Source of the DNA: Sphingomonas sp. PL-96
Lineage (GTDB): Bacteria > Pseudomonadota > Alphaproteobacteria > Sphingomonadales > Sphingomonadaceae
Reading direction: 5' to 3'
DNA length: 64,000 nt
Assembly (NCBI RefSeq): GCF_020707215.1
Contig: NZ_JAJFET010000001.1
Span: forward strand, 620,001-684,000
The position numbers and the translations under genes were made by a program. The notes beneath the pieces were generated by a model. The model had not been told where the DNA came from and searched no databases. It was given only the letters and a program-made list of their open reading frames with translations. This document shows, piece by piece, positions 35,895-44,621 of the stretch (position 1 is its first letter; each line of letters opens with the position of its first letter).

Positions 35895-36122
35895 CGGGAC
35901 TCCGAGAACGATTGTAGGACAAGACATTACACTTTGTCCGCCGCTCGGTTCCCACAAGGGCCGCGACATATCCTTCAGTGGAGATCGTTCCCGATGCCGG
36001 ATGATGGCAGAGGATCGCACATCCCGGGACGGCGCCGGCGCAGTTGCAGAACGGCCGGCGATGCTGAGCGGCGCAACGCGTTTGTCAGAAGATTGGCAGG
36101 TTGCTGAGGGCGCTGAAACGGC

Positions 36123-38117
36123 TCAGCTCGCGGCAGGCGGCCGGTTCAGCATGTCGGCAACCTTTGACGAGAGCGCCTCCAGCGTGAACGGCTTTGTCAG
36201 CAGTTCCATGCCCGGCTCGAGATGGCCGTTCCCGACCGCGGCGTTTTCGGCAAAGCCGGTGATGAACAACACCTTCAGGCCAGGCCTGAGCCGGCGCGCC
36301 TCGTCAGCCACCTGTCTTCCGTTCATGCCGTTGGGCAGCCCCACATCGGTGATGAGCAGCTCGATCCGGGCGCCGGACTGGAGCACCTTGATGCCGGCCG
36401 CGCCATCCGCTGCACCGATGACGGTGTAGCCGAGGTCGTCCAGCACCTCGTCGATAAGGTGGCGGATCGTGGCCTCGTCATCCACGACGAGGATGGTCTG
36501 CGCGTTCGCGGTTCCGGCGACTACGGCGGCGTTGTGGATCTCGACGTTCTCCGCCTCCCCATGATGGCGGGGGAGGTAGACGCAGACGGTCGTGCCGTGG
36601 CCGACTTCGGAGTAGATGCGGACCTGCCCTCCGGACTGTTTTGCAAAGCCATAGATCATGGAGAGGCCAAGCCCGGTGCCGTGCCCAAGCGGCTTGGTCG
36701 TGAAAAAGGGCTCGAACGCGTGCGTGATCGTGTCGGGCGACATGCCGGTGCCAGTGTCGGTGACGCAGATGGAGATGTACTGGCCGGCGGGCAGGTCGCG
36801 TTCGCGGCCGGTCCTTTCGTCTATCCACCTGTTGGCGGTCTCGATCGTGAGCTTGCCGCCGTCCGGCATCGCGTCGCGACCATTGATGCACAGGTTGATG
36901 ATCGCGTTTTCGAGCTGCGGGGCATCGATGTTCGCGGTCCAGAGCCCTGCCGCCTGTACGATCTCGATGTCGGTCGTGGCGCCGACGGTTCGGCGGAGCA
37001 GCTCTTCAAGGCCGACGATCAGCCGGTTCACATTCGTGGGTTTTGGATCCAGCGTCTGCCGGCGCGAGAAGGCGAGCAGGCGTTGGGTGAGGGACGCGGC
37101 GCGCCGGCCAGCGCCTTGTGCCGCATTGATGAAGCGGTCGAGCTCATCCAGGCGTCCGCGGGCGAGGCGCATCTGGAGCAGCTCCAGATTGCCCATCATG
37201 CCGGTCAGCAGGTTGTTGAAGTCATGGGCAAGGCCGCCCGTGAGCTGGCCCACCGCTTCCATCTTCTGTGCCTGGCGTAGTGCACCCTCAGCCTGCGCAA
37301 GCGCTTCGGCCTGCTCCCTCTCGGCCGTGATATCGCGACCAAAGGCATAGGTGGCCCCGCCTGCCGGAGCCGCCACCCAGGAGATCCAGCGGGTGGACCC
37401 GTCCTTGTGGCGGTAGCGATTGACGACCCGCGGGCTGCCGCCTTCGGCCGCCAGCTCATACGCGTCGATCGCGCTGGCGTGATCGTCGATCACAACGAAC
37501 TCGTTGACGTGATGTCCGACAAGCTCCTCGGGTCGATAGCCGAGCATCGCCGTCCAGGCAGGGTTGACGCGACGGAACACGCCCTGGAAGTCGACCACGA
37601 CAAGGAGATCGGGGGAGGTGTCCCAGATGCGGTTCAGCTCGGCCGTTCGCTCCTGCACCTGCTGTTCCAGCGTGTCGTTGACCTGGACGAGCTGCTCTTC
37701 CGCACGCTTGCGGGCGGTGCTGTCGTTGAAGAAGATCGCGATCTTCCGCTCGGCCGGATCTCCGACGCGGATCGCGCGAACGTCGAACCAGCGTTCGAAA
37801 TTGCTGGCATAGCTCTCGAAATTCGCCGGCTCGCCGGTCTTGGCGACGTGCCCGTAGGTCTCAAACCAGAAGCGCTCGAGGTCGGGTGCATATTCCGAGA
37901 CCCATCGGCCCTTCAGGTCCGCACCGGACTGGCGGGCGAAAGCATCGTTGGCTTCGACAAAGCGGTAGTCCACCGGCCGGTCATCGGTGTCGAAGCGCAC
38001 CTCGACGATCGCGAAGGCGGTGTCGACCTCTTCCAGCAGCGTCCTGAGGCGCCCCTCACTGGCCTGAAGCCGCTGGACCTCGGCTTCCAGCTCTTCACGC
38101 GAAACGTCTGCGAACAC
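36123..38117 (-). CDS. PAS hybrid sensor histidine kinase/response regulator
   Basis: A 664-aa soluble hybrid kinase starting with GTG at 38117 (AGGG upstream). Coiled N-terminus, PAS 1 (about 25-140), PAS 2 (about 160-265, LLVVVDFQGVFRRVNPAWTA), HisKA with His298 in GGLAHDFNNLL, HATPase (NGRDAMPDGG, DTGTGMS, GHGTGLGLSMIYGF) and receiver with Asp591 (LLITDVGLPNGMNG) and TKPF. It is clearly paralogous to the kinase at 30855-33737 from HisKA onward. 228 bp with no gene separate it from the antitoxin gene, so it is probably its own transcription unit. Confidence 0.92.
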   Translation of the reverse strand: MFADVSREELEAEVQRLQASEGRLRTLLEEVDTAFAIVEVRFDTDDRPVDYRFVEANDAFARQSGADLKGRWVSEYAPDLERFWFETYGHVAKTGEPANFESYASNFERWFDVRAIRVGDPAERKIAIFFNDSTARKRAEEQLVQVNDTLEQQVQERTAELNRIWDTSPDLLVVVDFQGVFRRVNPAWTAMLGYRPEELVGHHVNEFVVIDDHASAIDAYELAAEGGSPRVVNRYRHKDGSTRWISWVAAPAGGATYAFGRDITAEREQAEALAQAEGALRQAQKMEAVGQLTGGLAHDFNNLLTGMMGNLELLQMRLARGRLDELDRFINAAQGAGRRAASLTQRLLAFSRRQTLDPKPTNVNRLIVGLEELLRRTVGATTDIEIVQAAGLWTANIDAPQLENAIINLCINGRDAMPDGGKLTIETANRWIDERTGRERDLPAGQYISICVTDTGTGMSPDTITHAFEPFFTTKPLGHGTGLGLSMIYGFAKQSGGQVRIYSEVGHGTTVCVYLPRHHGEAENVEIHNAAVVAGTANAQTILVVDDEATIRHLIDEVLDDLGYTVIGAADGAAGIKVLQSGARIELLITDVGLPNGMNGRQVADEARRLRPGLKVLFITGFAENAAVGNGHLEPGMELLTKPFTLEALSSKVADMLNRPPAAS

Positions 38118-38378
38118 GCTTTACCCTGTATCTAACTTGAAACGTCCGGCTCTCATAAGGCCCCGTCGATAAACAAGAAACCCGCAGAGCAGCCATCCGC
38201 TCCCCGCCAAGGGTCAGGCCTCGTTGATCACAGCCAGGCGATGACGGTAGCATTCCCGCAAGAGTCTTCGCGGTGACACAAGCATTTTGACCCTGTCGCC
38301 GGATTCGCTCGTTGGTCCGGCTCGCCAATCCCTGGCCGGAGCATCTTCGCCCCTGCCAACCCTGGACGGAGTTCGAGT

Positions 38379-39827
38379 ATGAAGTTGAAGCTGACCGCCG
38401 GAGCGGCACTGACGTGCCTTGCAGCCATGGCTGCAGCAGCGGCGCCGCCCACCGAGGTCGCTGTGGAAACCGGCCTGGTCAGGGGCGCCACCGAGAACGG
38501 GGTCACGTCTTGGAAGGGCATTCCCTTTGCCGCATCGCCGGTTGGCGCCCTTCGCTGGCGCGCGCCGCAGCCCGCCTCGAAGTGGACCGGGGTCAAGGAT
38601 GCCTCTTCCTATGGGCCGGACTGCATGCAGGAGCCGTTTCCAAGCGATGCGGCGCCGCTCGGCGTCAAGCCCGGCGAAGACTGCCTGTTCCTCAACGTGT
38701 GGGCGCCCGAGGGCGCTCCTCGCGGCAGGAAGCTGCCGGTCATGGTCTGGATCTATGGAGGTGGGTTCGTGAACGGCGGGTCCTCGCCGCCGACATATTC
38801 GGGCGCGAACCTGGCACGCGAGGGCGTCCTCTTCGTCAGCTTCAACTATCGGGTCGGCCGCTTCGGAACCTTCGCGCATCCGCAACTGGTCCGCGCCCAG
38901 GAGGACCAGGGCCTGGTTGGCAACTATGGCTATATGGACCAGGTCGCAGCTCTGAAGTGGGTTCAACGGAACATCGCGAAGTTCGGCGGCGATCCCAAGC
39001 AGGTCACGATCATCGGCGAAAGCGCCGGTGGCATGTCGGTCAACACGCTCGTCACTTCGCCGATGGCACAAGGGCTGTTCAGCCGCGCGATCGTCATGTC
39101 GGGCGGCAACGGCCAGGGGATGGGGCCGGGCGGATTGGCGGCCGCTGAGGCCGCGAGCCTTGCCTTTGCCGAGGCCAAGGGCATTCGGGCGGATGACCCG
39201 CAAGCTCTGGCGAAGCTTCGCGCCCTTTCGGCGGAGGAGGTTACCGACAAGCTCAACATGAAGGCGCTGTTCACGCCGAGCGACGGCCCGCGCACGTTCG
39301 CAAGCCCGTTTGTGGATGGAAAACTCGCGGTCGACGCGGCGGCAGCCTACAAGTCCGGTGCTTTTTCCCGCGTCCCCATGATGATCGGCGCGACCAGCGC
39401 AGACATCGGCGGCAAAACCGGCTTCATGGTCGCCGGCGCGCGTTCGGTGGCTGCCGAAGTCTCCGGCCACGGCGTTCCGACCTATCACTACCGCTTCTCG
39501 TACGCCGCGGAGTCCCTGGGGAAGAAGGGTGCCGATCATGCGACCGAGATCCCCTACTTCTTCGACAATGCGAGAATTGCCTATGGCGAGAAGACCACGA
39601 CCCAGGACGTGAAGGTCGGCAAGGCGACCAGCGCCTATATCCTGAACTTCGTGAAGACCGGCGATCCGAACGGGGCGGGGCTTCCACAGTGGCCGCGCTA
39701 TTCCCGCAGCGGCGACCAGCTCATGGACTTCTCCGAAGACGGCAAGGCTGTTCCTCAGAAGGACCCCTTGGGGCCGGAGATCGACGCCGCGGCTGCGTCC
39801 CAGGCTCAAGGGCAGGCCGGATCATAG
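38379..39827 (+). CDS. secreted type-B carboxylesterase
   Basis: A 482-aa carboxylesterase/lipase-family hydrolase. Signal peptide MKLKLTAGAALTCLAAMAAA, so periplasmic or secreted. The oxyanion loop VMVWIYGGGFVNGG, EDCLFLNVWAP and the nucleophile FGGDPKQVTIIGESAGG (Ser215) are diagnostic; the catalytic His lies in KGADHATEIPYFFDN. It is shorter than typical bacterial members (about 500-550 aa): the segment between the SAGG and His blocks is compressed. The likely reaction is ester hydrolysis of a small substrate. It stands alone, between the kinase cluster and the two-component system. Confidence 0.88.
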   Translation: MKLKLTAGAALTCLAAMAAAAAPPTEVAVETGLVRGATENGVTSWKGIPFAASPVGALRWRAPQPASKWTGVKDASSYGPDCMQEPFPSDAAPLGVKPGEDCLFLNVWAPEGAPRGRKLPVMVWIYGGGFVNGGSSPPTYSGANLAREGVLFVSFNYRVGRFGTFAHPQLVRAQEDQGLVGNYGYMDQVAALKWVQRNIAKFGGDPKQVTIIGESAGGMSVNTLVTSPMAQGLFSRAIVMSGGNGQGMGPGGLAAAEAASLAFAEAKGIRADDPQALAKLRALSAEEVTDKLNMKALFTPSDGPRTFASPFVDGKLAVDAAAAYKSGAFSRVPMMIGATSADIGGKTGFMVAGARSVAAEVSGHGVPTYHYRFSYAAESLGKKGADHATEIPYFFDNARIAYGEKTTTQDVKVGKATSAYILNFVKTGDPNGAGLPQWPRYSRSGDQLMDFSEDGKAVPQKDPLGPEIDAAAASQAQGQAGS

Positions 39828-39841
39828 TCTTTTGGGGTGGG

Positions 39842-39862
39842 GCCGCCGCTTTTTGCGGCGGC
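39842..39862. terminator. hairpin between convergent genes
   Basis: GCCGCCGC-TTTTT-GCGGCGGC, a perfect 8-bp stem between the carboxylesterase and the convergent kinase gene. There is no U-tract on either side, so intrinsic termination is possible but not certain. Confidence 0.5.
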
Positions 39863-39888
39863 TCCGTCCTCGGGGTGGTCGACGCTCG

Positions 39889-41268
39889 TCAACCGGTCGG
39901 CAGAGTGACGGACACGCGAAGACCAGGCCGTGTGCTTGTTACGCTCACATCCGCGCCGATCCGCTGCGCGGCCGAGCGTACGATGGCGAAGCCCAGGCCA
40001 CTGCCCTGTTTGCCTTGGCTGCTTGAGAGACGAAGAAACCGCTGTCCCAGCTGCTCGATGTCGGCGGCACTTAGGCCTGGCCCGTCATCCGCGACCGCGA
40101 TGCCGGCCCTGCTTCCGGCATGTTCCACGGTGACGACGGCCAGCCCGCCGCGTCGATTATAGCGGATGGCGTTGTCGAGGAGGTTGGAGACGATCTCGAA
40201 CAGCAAGGTGCGGTGCCCGGCCACAACGACCTCCTCATCGGGCGCTTCCAGGGTCACCTCTATGCCGGCCTCGAGCGCCTGACCGATACGGCGGTTGATG
40301 ACCGCGACCGCGACCTCGCGCAGATTGATGCTCTCGAGTTTCGGCGATGCGCCGGCCTCGTCCGCCCGCGCCAGCGCCAGCAGCTGCGTCATCAGGTGTT
40401 CAAGCCGGTCTGCAGCCTCCGCGATTTCATCCAAGGCGTGGCGGTCGCCCCGCCGTGCCAGCGCGACCTGCACCTTCAGCACCGACAAGGGCGTTCGCAT
40501 CTGGTGCGATGCATCGGCCGTGAAACGTCGAACGCCTGCGGTGGCGGTGTCCAGCCGGGCGAGCAGATTGTTGAAGGCAGCGGCCAGGGGCTTGAGTTCG
40601 GCAGGCAGTGGCCCGGCCCTGATCGGCGACAGATCGGGAGCGGCGCGGGTGTCCCGCGCGGTTACGGCCATTCGCAGGCGGGCGAGGGGGCGCAGACTCC
40701 AGCCGAGCGCCGGCCGGATCAGCAGCAGCGCCATGCCGACCAGTGCGAGTTCCCCGACCGCGAGCGCCACCAGCAACCGGCGCCGGACCGCGCGTCGATA
40801 CTCCAGCGTCTCGGCGATCTGGATCACTACCGGCCCCGAGACGCCTGGCAGGGCGCGGCGGACCTCTGCGATCCGGATGTCCTGATCCCTGAACCGCGCG
40901 TAGCGGAAGCGCGGTACGTCCAGTTCCATGGCGCCCAGGTCGGGCGGCGACAGGTCGCGATAGCCGGTCAGAAGGTGCGGCCCTACCGCGATCCGATAGA
41001 AGATGCTGTCGCGCTCGCTGTTGTCCAGCATCCCGAATGCGGCGGCGGGAAGGTCCAGCGTTACCCGGCCACGCTCCACCTGCACCGTTTCCGCAATCGC
41101 GCCCAGCGCTCCCCCGAGCACCCGGTCGCCCGATCGCCGGACCACGTCGGTGATCAGCGTCGCTCCGGCAAGCCCGAGCAGGATGGCGACGCCCAGCAAC
41201 GGGCCGAGCATCGCGCCGAAGAGCCGCGTGCGAAGGGCAAGGGTGCGGTCGGGCGGTTCAGCCGACAT
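39889..41268 (-). CDS. TctE-like sensor histidine kinase
   Basis: A 459-aa membrane sensor kinase. Two transmembrane helices (GAMLGPLLGVAILLGLAGAT and LLVALAVGELALVGMALLLI) flank a periplasmic region of about 120 residues (2CSK_N/TctE type). HAMP-like LRPLARLRMAV, HisKA with DASHQMRTPLSVLK (phospho-His), HATPase (EIVSNLLDNAIRYN, DDGPGLS, QGSGLGFAIV). It overlaps the response regulator gene by 11 bp. Kinases of this type respond to tricarboxylates or phosphoglycerate, often through a periplasmic binding protein, and such a protein is encoded by the first gene of the divergent operon. Confidence 0.9.
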   Translation of the reverse strand: MSAEPPDRTLALRTRLFGAMLGPLLGVAILLGLAGATLITDVVRRSGDRVLGGALGAIAETVQVERGRVTLDLPAAAFGMLDNSERDSIFYRIAVGPHLLTGYRDLSPPDLGAMELDVPRFRYARFRDQDIRIAEVRRALPGVSGPVVIQIAETLEYRRAVRRRLLVALAVGELALVGMALLLIRPALGWSLRPLARLRMAVTARDTRAAPDLSPIRAGPLPAELKPLAAAFNNLLARLDTATAGVRRFTADASHQMRTPLSVLKVQVALARRGDRHALDEIAEAADRLEHLMTQLLALARADEAGASPKLESINLREVAVAVINRRIGQALEAGIEVTLEAPDEEVVVAGHRTLLFEIVSNLLDNAIRYNRRGGLAVVTVEHAGSRAGIAVADDGPGLSAADIEQLGQRFLRLSSSQGKQGSGLGFAIVRSAAQRIGADVSVTSTRPGLRVSVTLPTG

Positions 41269-41923
41269 CGAGAAGATAGCCAACGCCCCGCACCGTACGG
41301 ATCTCCGGCCCATCGGGCGCCAGCTTGGCGCGAAGCCGGGTGATGTTGACCTCGATCGCGTTCTGCCCGACCGGCTCGTCAAAGCCGAACACCTCGCTGT
41401 GCAGCGTTTCGCGCGCGACGATCTGACCCGCGCGGGTGGCGAGGGCGTCCAGGACGGCCCATTCGCGCCGGCGCAGATCAAGCGCGCGGCCGGCGACTCG
41501 TGCCTCGCCCGTGGAACGGTTGATGGTCAGGCTGCCCAGGACGAACTCAGGCGTCGGGTCACCTCCGCGGCGGCGCCCCAGCGCACGGATGCGGGCCTCC
41601 AGCTCCTCCGGCGCGAACGGCTTGCGCAGATAGTCGTCGGCGCCAAGGTCGAGCCCCCGGATCCGGTCGTCCAGCGCGTCGCGGGCGGTCAGCATCAGCA
41701 CCGGCGCCCGCTCCCCCCTGCGCCGCAACGTCGCCAGCACCTCGAAACCGTCCAGATCGGGCAGGCCGACGTCCAGGATGATGAGCGCATAAGGCTCCCC
41801 GGCAGCGACAAGCAGCGCGTCCTCTCCGGCGGCGACATGGTCCACCGCGTGCCCGGCCGTGCGAAGCAGCGCGACCAGCCCGCGGGCCAGGGGCGCGTCG
41901 TCTTCGACAATCAGGATTCGCAT
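41258..41923 (-). CDS. TctD-like OmpR-family response regulator
   Basis: A 221-aa two-domain regulator: receiver (MRILIVEDDAPLARGLVALL; phospho-acceptor Asp in LIILDVGLPDLDG; Lys in LRKPF) and winged-helix DNA-binding domain (LDLRRREWAVLDALAT, QNAIEVNITRLRAKL, IRTVRGVGYLLD). It probably controls the divergent transport operon starting at about 42020. A TGAAAG-N5-TGACAG direct repeat lies 13-29 bp upstream of its start codon, so autoregulation together with control of the operon is likely. Confidence 0.92.
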   Translation of the reverse strand: MRILIVEDDAPLARGLVALLRTAGHAVDHVAAGEDALLVAAGEPYALIILDVGLPDLDGFEVLATLRRRGERAPVLMLTARDALDDRIRGLDLGADDYLRKPFAPEELEARIRALGRRRGGDPTPEFVLGSLTINRSTGEARVAGRALDLRRREWAVLDALATRAGQIVARETLHSEVFGFDEPVGQNAIEVNITRLRAKLAPDGPEIRTVRGVGYLLDVG

Positions 41924-41935
41924 TTGGCCGTTCCG

Positions 41936-41952
41936 TGAAAGGTTCGTGACAG
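41936..41952. promoter_or_regulatory. candidate OmpR-type direct-repeat operator
   Basis: TGAAAG-GTTCG-TGACAG: two 6-bp half-sites with 11-bp periodicity, the usual spacing for OmpR-family dimers. It lies between the response regulator and the divergent operon. Assignment to this regulator is inferred. Confidence 0.5.
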
Positions 41953-42019
41953 TTTGGCGGCGTAAGCCGGCTCCGCAGCCTACCCGTGCGGAGACGCGGG
42001 CGGCGAGAGGAGCTTGAAC

Positions 42020-43090
42020 GTGCGCGTACCGATCCTGGCCGGACTGATATCATGCCTCGCCGTTGCCGGCGGCTCCTATCTCGCGCTTCGTGCCGATCCG
42101 CGCAATGGCTTGCTGGCCCAGGCGCAGGCCGAGGGCAGTGTGGAGGTTTACGGCAATGCCGACGCAAAGGCGGTCACCCCGCTGATCGCCGCGTTCCAGG
42201 CCCGTCATCCCGCCCTGAAAGTCCAGTACCGGGTTCTGGAGTCCGCCAGCGTGTATCGCCGGTTCGTCGACGAGACGGATGCGGGCCGGCCTAGCGCCGA
42301 CCTCGTCTGGTCCTCCGCGATGGATCTGCAGGCAAAACTGATCAACGACGGCTACGCTCAATCCTACGCCAGCCCGGAAAGGCGGGCGATGCCGGCAAGC
42401 GCGGTGTGGAAGGACATGGGCTATGGCGTCACGCTCGAACCGGTTGCGCTTGTCTATAACAAGCGGCTGATCGCGCCGGACCAGGTTCCGCATACGCATC
42501 AGGCGCTGGAGCAACTGCTCACGACCCGCCGCGCGGCGCTGGCGGGCAGAGTGACGACCTACGATCCGGCCCGGTCGAACCTTGGCTATCTGTACCTGAC
42601 GCAGGATTACGCGACCACGCGCGATACGGGCGCGCTGTTGCGGGCGATCGCGGCTACGCGCCCGCAACTGTCCGCAACCACGGCCCCGATGATCGACGCG
42701 GTCGCGAGCGGGCGCGCGGCGATCGCCTATAATGTCGTGGGTTCCTACGCATTGGAGCGCGCGCACGCCGACCCGCGGCTGGGAGTGGTTTTCCCGCAAG
42801 ACTATACGATCGTCGCCTCACGGGTGGCCTTTGTCGCTCGCGGCGCGCGGCATCCCGCAGCGGCCAGGCTGTTCCTCGACTTCCTCCTGTCCCGTGACGG
42901 CCAGTCGCTGCTGGCGCGGGCGTGGTTGCCGCCGGTCCGTAGCGACATTCCCGGCCTGCGGCTCGGCCCCGAACAGGCCCGACCGATCCGCGGCGGGCCC
43001 CAGCTTTTCGTCAATCTCGATCCTGTGAAGCGCCAGCGGTTCCTCGCCGACTGGAACGCCATCCTTGCCGAAGGGGCAAACAAGCCATGA
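42020..43090 (+). CDS. periplasmic solute-binding protein (PgtC/iron-type family), no ABC partners
   Basis: A 356-aa type-1 extracellular solute-binding protein. GTG at 42020 has AGGAG seven bases upstream; the TTG at 42014 is an alternative. Signal peptide VRVPILAGLISCLAVAGGSY. Binding-fold blocks: SVEVYGNADAKAVTPLIAAF, ADLVWSSAMDLQAKLIND, EPVALVYNKRLIAPDQVP, SGRAAIAYNVVGSYALE and ARLFLDFLLSRDGQSLL. No permease or ATPase gene is adjacent. Its place opposite a TctE-like kinase resembles PgtC, a periplasmic partner of the PgtBA sensor system, so a ligand-sensing role is more likely than ABC import. It overlaps the porin gene (ATGA). Confidence 0.85.
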   Translation: MRVPILAGLISCLAVAGGSYLALRADPRNGLLAQAQAEGSVEVYGNADAKAVTPLIAAFQARHPALKVQYRVLESASVYRRFVDETDAGRPSADLVWSSAMDLQAKLINDGYAQSYASPERRAMPASAVWKDMGYGVTLEPVALVYNKRLIAPDQVPHTHQALEQLLTTRRAALAGRVTTYDPARSNLGYLYLTQDYATTRDTGALLRAIAATRPQLSATTAPMIDAVASGRAAIAYNVVGSYALERAHADPRLGVVFPQDYTIVASRVAFVARGARHPAAARLFLDFLLSRDGQSLLARAWLPPVRSDIPGLRLGPEQARPIRGGPQLFVNLDPVKRQRFLADWNAILAEGANKP

Positions 43091-44595
43091 AACTGATCCC
43101 AAGCGGCTGCGCCCTGGCGGCGCTGATCGCCGCCACCCCCGCGCTTGCGCAGACGCCAGGCCAGGAGGAACTGGCAGAGCTGGTCCGTGCCCAGGCGGCC
43201 GAAATCGCGCAGCTTCGTGCCCGGATCGAGCGCCTGGAGACGCAGAAAACGGACACCGTGATTGCGGCACAACCAGCCCGGCCGGCCCAGGTCGCGCCGC
43301 CCCAGTCCCAAGCGTCGCAACAGCTTGCCAGCACGCAGCAGGTGCGCCCACCGGTCGTGACGCTGCCCTTTGCACCGCAACTGGTGCCGCCAAGTCCGGC
43401 CGAGCGCGACGTGGCGCGCGCGCGCGAGGCCAATGCCGCCGGCGTCACCACCGAATGGGGGGCAGGGCTGCCCGTGTTCCACTCGGCGGACGGCATCTAC
43501 ACGTTCAAGCCGCGGGGTCGCATCCTGACGGATGTCAGCTCCACCCTGGGATCCCGCTACAAGGACCGCAACATCACGACCACGGGGATGCGCGCGCTGC
43601 GTCTGGGCGTCGAAGGCGGGGTGGGAACCCACTTCTTCTACCAGTTCGAGAGCGACTTTTCCGAGAATGAGGTCGACATCGTCACCGCCTTCATCGGCTG
43701 GCGCAACCGCATTGCGCCGGGCCTCGATTACGACGTGCGCGCAGGACACCTGTTCAACGACCGCAGCTTCGAAGGATCGACGGGCTCGGACTCGACGCCG
43801 TTTCTTGAGCGGACGGCCGTCGCCACGGCGATCATCCCGCAGCGCGGGTTCTATGGCATCGGCATCATGCCGCGCCTGTTCTGGCGCACGGGGCACGCAT
43901 CCCTGACCGTCACCGGCGACCGCGTGGACGGCGATCAGAGCGGAAACGACAGCCGGACGGTGTTGGGGCGCGTCCACTGGAACCCGATCAAGACCGATCG
44001 CGGCGTCCTGCACCTTGGCCTGTGGGGTTTCGACGAGGCGCTTTCGTCGGCCAGCCCGGGCACGCTGACCCGCAACACGGTCATCGGCGGGCGCTTCAAC
44101 GGCGCGCTGCGCGTGTCCACCGGGGCGCTGACGGGCGGCACGGGCACGACGGGCTATGGCGCGGAACTGGGCGGCTATGCCGGCCCGCTCTGGCTGATGG
44201 CCGAAGCCGGGCGGCGCAACGCCCGGCTGGACGGCGGCCGGCCCGATTTCGTGACCAAGGCATGGAGCATGTCGGGAGGGTTCTTCGTCACGGGCGACCT
44301 GCCGCCCTACAACCCGCGGCTCGGCAGCTTCGGCCAGCCGCTGGTCAAGCGACCGATCTTCGAAGGCGGTCCGGGCGCGATCGAGCTGACCGCGCGGTAC
44401 GAGCGGCTGGACTTCGACGACATCCTGAACCCGGCAAACGGCTGGGCCGCAACGCTGGGTGTCAACTGGTACCTCAACAGCTTCACCCGGATCCAGGTGA
44501 ACGGGATCCAGTGGCACACCGACAACACGGCCGACACCTTCATCGGCGGAGATGACGGGCAAACCCTGTCCGCCCGCCTTGGCGTCACCTTCTGA
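43087..44595 (+). CDS. OprP/OprO-like outer-membrane porin
   Basis: A 502-aa phosphate-selective-type porin. Signal peptide MKLIPSGCALAALIAATPALA; a coiled-coil N-terminus (ELAELVRAQAAEIAQLRARI) and Pro/Gln-rich linker precede a 16-strand barrel (FKPRGRILTDVSSTLGSRYK; FFYQFESDFSENEVDIVTAF; ELTARYERLDFDDILNPANG; a terminal Phe in SARLGVTF). In TctDE-linked loci such porins let the organic anion cross the outer membrane. Coupled to the binding-protein gene by ATGA and 26 bp from the symporter gene. The substrate (citrate or another anion) is inferred from context. Confidence 0.88.
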   Translation: MKLIPSGCALAALIAATPALAQTPGQEELAELVRAQAAEIAQLRARIERLETQKTDTVIAAQPARPAQVAPPQSQASQQLASTQQVRPPVVTLPFAPQLVPPSPAERDVARAREANAAGVTTEWGAGLPVFHSADGIYTFKPRGRILTDVSSTLGSRYKDRNITTTGMRALRLGVEGGVGTHFFYQFESDFSENEVDIVTAFIGWRNRIAPGLDYDVRAGHLFNDRSFEGSTGSDSTPFLERTAVATAIIPQRGFYGIGIMPRLFWRTGHASLTVTGDRVDGDQSGNDSRTVLGRVHWNPIKTDRGVLHLGLWGFDEALSSASPGTLTRNTVIGGRFNGALRVSTGALTGGTGTTGYGAELGGYAGPLWLMAEAGRRNARLDGGRPDFVTKAWSMSGGFFVTGDLPPYNPRLGSFGQPLVKRPIFEGGPGAIELTARYERLDFDDILNPANGWAATLGVNWYLNSFTRIQVNGIQWHTDNTADTFIGGDDGQTLSARLGVTF

Positions 44596-44621
44596 TCTTT
44601 CCCGCGATCAAGGACTTATCC

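Noticed and set aside
30855..38117. LOV photoreceptor domains in the hybrid kinases
   Set aside because: The PAS domains lack the GxNCRFLQ flavin-cysteine motif.
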